A stretch of DNA of 64,000 nt from Cephalopachus bancanus. Taxonomy: Eukaryota; Chordata; Mammalia; Primates; Tarsiidae. Below the pieces are notes generated by a model. The model was not told where the DNA came from. It made no database searches and worked only from the letters and a program-made list of their open reading frames with translations. A program made the position numbers and the translations under genes. Shown here piece after piece: positions 60,361 to 64,000 of the stretch. Numbering within the stretch: the first letter of the stretch is position 1; every line of letters starts with the position of its first letter. Location: NCBI GenBank assembly GCA_027257055.1, contig JAPVLO010001005.1, positions 1-64,000 of the forward strand, given 5' to 3'.

Positions 60361-62127
60361 GCAAGGTATGCCAAAAATAGTCAAATTTGCAGGGACAGTA
60401 AGCAGATTAGGGGATGTCGGGGCAGAGGGCAGAGAAAGGAGGAAGTTATTGCTCAAAGAGTGCAAAGTTTCTCTCCAAAGTAACTACACGTTTTAGAAAG
60501 GGTGCTTGTATTTGCACAACATTGCAATCGTAATTGGTGCCACCAAATTAGATGCAAACATGGTTTCAAGAGGCAAAACTGTGTTACATATATGCCTATA
60601 CAGCTATTTGGTCCCCATAAAAACTCTAAAAAATCTTTAGGGATTTTGGCCAGGACCCGAAAGTGTCTAAAGGGTCCCAGGGCCAGATGCAGCCACCTCC
60701 AAGGGAACACCTACGTTCTGTCTCTGGATAATGGTTACAGAGTCCAGACACAGTGTCCAGCACACACTGAAGGCCCCTTAAGGATTAGCTGCCACCTGTA
60801 CCATCGTCTGTCCTTGCCTCTTCTATGCAGATGGTGTACCTGTGACATCTCAGTGACAAACCTTACACACCTGTGAGCTTTCCGCTTAGCCTTTGCCTCA
60901 CAGTCTCTTCTGCTGCTTTTTCAACATTCTGTTCAACTCAGACACCGAATTCTTTGCTTCAGGGTTTGAAATGTTCAGGTCTCCATTTTGGGGCATATCC
61001 ATCTGATTGATTTCTAAATTCCAGTTTTCTAGTGACATCTCAATCTTGTCATTCACATTTAACATTTTAGTCATACCTATTCCACCGCCCATGTCTGATA
61101 ACTCCAATATGGCAGTGCTGGGGGTATTTTCTTTTGTCCTTGTATCTTCTTGACCTGTATTTTGACAAATCTGGAAATTGAATTTAATGTCAGGCATTGT
61201 GTACGAAAATGTTTATGGGCTCTACATGATGTTATCTCCCTCCAAGGAATATTCACGCTCTTCTGGCAGGCTGCTAGTGTAGGCACAATCACATGAATCC
61301 AGTCAGAGACTGAGTTGACTCAAGGATGGTTCAGACGTTATAAGGCTTCACCTACCTCTGGTTTCCCCCTCATGTTGTTCTCCAGAAGCCCCAACTGTAA
61401 GTCTAGGGTGTTTGGGGGGGTCTTATTCTGGATGAGTGCTGGGTTCAGTATTTTACTATGCAATACCATGGGAATGCTGAGATATCTGTTGTGACTTTTC
61501 ACTGTTGTCTGCTGATCTTCTCTGTAGTTTAAGTGTGGACGAAGGCCTGGCAGGAGAAGACCACCGCATATCAGTGCCACTTCTGCTTGCTTTTCTGCCT
61601 CCCGACATCTAGACTTCTCAAGTTTTGACTGGTTTGGAAGAGTGAATTCCAACTTTCGTTTCCCAAGTCGCATGGAATTTTCTGAAGGGCCGATGTCTTC
61701 TCCGCCTCTTAGCGTGTACTTTGCCTCTAGAAGGATGTCCTCTTACTCAGGAAAGTTTAGGATTCGGCAGTTCTCCAAGGGAAAAATCAGCACAATATGG
61801 TTGGATTTTTGCCCCACTACCTTTGGCAAGTCATTTCAGTTTTATATGTTCTAGTTCCCTTAGACAAAAAACAAAGATAATAGACCCACTTTGTTATATT
61901 ATGATGACGATTAACTTAATAGTTTTAAAACACTTAAACCAATGGCATGACAAGCACGGTACAACTTTGCCCTCGTTAATAGCACACAGAAAGTACTGCA
62001 AGATACTTTTTGAAATGAAAAAAAAAGCAAGATCCACACACCATTTGCTGCCTCACCGTTTGAATAGGAAAGGGTGTCGATAAAATACACATACATGCTT
62101 GAATGCTAGTGATGTTCCTCTGGAAGG

Positions 62128-62138
62128 GTATATAAGAG
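62128..62138 (+). promoter_or_regulatory. TATA-like motif, unproven promoter
   Basis: TATATAAGAGG on the plus strand of the right arm, conserved on the minus strand of the left arm near 20,360-20,375. No supporting gene structure downstream was found. Confidence 0.2.
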
Positions 62139-64000
62139 GCCAGTGGGGAACAGTGGTGGCCTCTGTGCTAGTTAGTGTTCCAGATAGTGCGACAACCTTA
62201 AAGAAGAATCGCTTGGCTGCACAGTTGTGAGACTTTTGAATTTTGTACAGTGTGTGTGTGTATATCATCTGTTCAAATCCTTAATCTTTGTCCAGGGAAA
62301 GAACACAACACAAAACTAAACAGGCTTTTGAGGTATGCAGTCCTGAATCTGTGGCCCCTCTCTATGATGTGAGTTGAGCCATATAATGAGGGGCCTTGTA
62401 CCAAATGAAATGTGGGTCCCTTGCTCTAAAGCAGCAAAAGCTGCTTTTTCTGTTTTCTTCAGCCTCTCTTGTGACCTGTTTTTATTTTTGTATTTGCTAC
62501 TTAATGTCATGCTCCTGCATGTATTGGTACACTTATGGGGTAAGTGAAGATTCTCCCTGCCCTGTGACTTGGCACTGTCAGTCCTGCCCATCCTTGCACC
62601 CACACCCATGCCCTCACCTGAGAGCCAAGTGCAGTAGCAGTCACTGTGGTGGCAGAGGAAAAGGTAGTCTGGGAGGGTGGGTAGGTGAGTCGGTAGCAGA
62701 GAACCTGGCCCGGTGCAGCTGAACGATGGTGGGAGCTGAAACACCTGAGAGCTGAGATTCGAGCTGAGGTCTCCAGCACACACTGTATTGTCCCATCAGA
62801 CTTTACCTACAAAACCCAATTTCAAAGAAAAATTAGTTACCAATTTCAAGACAGCAGCTCAGGGACCCTTGCAGCATGGGGCTCCGTGGGACTGCACTGC
62901 TTGCAGGCCCATGAAGCCGGCTCTGTTGCCACATCCAACTGGGGTGTTGTCATTTAATTTCTCTGGGGCCTCAGTTTCCTCATCAGTAATATGGATATTG
63001 TAAAAAACCTCAAAGGCTTTTTGTTAACATGGTAAGGTATTACATGCAACGTGCTTAGCAAAGTATTACACTGGTGCAATGTAAGAAATCCTTATAATTT
63101 GAATATCTTTTAAAACTATGATGAAACTATAGTTGGCATTACATCAACAACCAACAAATATTCTATGCTACTAAACAAATTATGAAGCATTTTATTATAA
63201 TAGTGTAAAGGCGACAGAATGAACACACACAAACATCACAAGAGATACAGTTTGGGGGTGAGTTAATGTGTCCACTGTATCCCTGAAGCCCAAATACACC
63301 AACTATTCACCCACCTGCAGATAATATCAGCAAGTTCGGAACAAAATGTCTGACCACTATGAATCCGGCTTGGAAAAAAATTGGTTGGCGAGGCACTTGT
63401 CGTTCTCAGAAGTGAGGTCAAGGACCTGAGTTCTCATGGCAACCAGTGTACCAGAAAGATTCGTCTCACTTAGGACATGCAGAGCGAGGCTCTCTCTGAG
63501 GATCGGGTTTGGAGGTTTCGATCGTAAGCTGAAAGACAATCTCAAATGCCATAATCCCAAATGTTTGAATCCTGAAAGCTGAGTTCTGGGAAAGGGATTT
63601 GTGTGTTTTTGGTTGTATGCAGGACAATTACATTGAGTTACTTCCATCATGATAGGTAAAGCTATTACCATGTGTCTGTCTTCATTTGTCTTTGGCAGAA
63701 AATCCAGATGGATGACCATGCAATATGAAGGCAACACAAATTTCAGTTTAACAATGCAACGTTTTCCTGAATTGGCATTTCTTTCAGCCGATCACCTTCC
63801 CAGATGCTTTTACTGAATAAAAGCCACATTTGCCTGAAGACGCCAGCAAAAATTATGGACTGGTTCAAAAATAATATGTGCACGGTATGATAAGAAGACC
63901 TCTAGGCAAAGGTGTTGGTATTCGATCACCAGTATTGCGTCCACCAAATTTGTGGTCTGTATGAGTGCGTGCTGAATGGATTTCCATGTGTGCAAAATAA

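Larger units (their letters stand above)
54855..64000 (-). repeat. Right arm of large inverted repeat, well-conserved part
   Basis: Reverse counterpart of 18,495-27,675, continuing past the window end. Contents mirror the left arm in order. Differences include microsatellite lengths, variant order in the minisatellite and a few percent substitutions, so the two arms are not one sequence assembled twice. No intact gene recognised. Confidence 0.95.

Noticed and set aside
62316..62783. 155-codon frame in the right arm, partner of 19714-20136
   Set aside because: Length and end differ between arms, differences are not biased to silent sites by eye, and no family is recognised.

Overview
This window is primate nuclear DNA. 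It is rich in dimeric Alu elements, L1, L2, MIR, MaLR LTRs, mariner and Tigger DNA transposons, and one old class I endogenous retrovirus. The young Alus share a consensus unlike the usual human one: left-arm text like GAGCCCGCGGGTTCGAGAC, a CAATAAATC linker, and the tail GACTCCAACTC. They also lack the right-arm text typical of lemur and loris Alus. I infer a non-anthropoid haplorhine (tarsier-like) genome; this is inference, not proof.

Only one intact protein gene is supported: an intronless GSPT2 (eRF3b, the GTPase subunit of the translation release factor) on the minus strand at 45536-47410. It has a CpG-rich 5' region up to about 47720 and a 3' UTR ending near the AATAAA at 45127-45132. 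GSPT2 is X-linked in other placental mammals, so this is probably X chromosome DNA.

Layout. 1-6.1 kb: L1 tail, Alus and a long L2. 6.1-17.3 kb: a broken minus-strand retrovirus with both LTRs, carrying nested L1, mariner and Alu insertions. 17.3-18.0 kb: an Alu inserted in an Alu. From 18.5 kb to 29.5 kb lies the left arm of a large inverted repeat; the right arm runs from 53.2 kb to the window end, where it is cut off. Arms pair so that left plus right coordinate is about 82,500 along the outer 9 kb. The central spacer holds a minus-strand L1 (30.9-35.1 kb) split by a mariner, several Alus, a third degraded copy of part of the arm (38.2-40.5 kb), an ERVL-like remnant, and GSPT2.

The most interesting structure is the inverted repeat. 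By eye, arm similarity is about 90% at the outer edge, 98-99% in the middle (20.8-24 kb), 94-96% at 25-27.6 kb, and drops to roughly 80-85% inside 27.68/54.86 kb. The third copy shows its own step, from roughly 70-75% to about 91%. These steps look like footprints of arm-to-arm gene conversion around a spacer that holds a retrogene. I found no intact gene in the arms themselves. Similarity values are reading estimates, not computed alignments.
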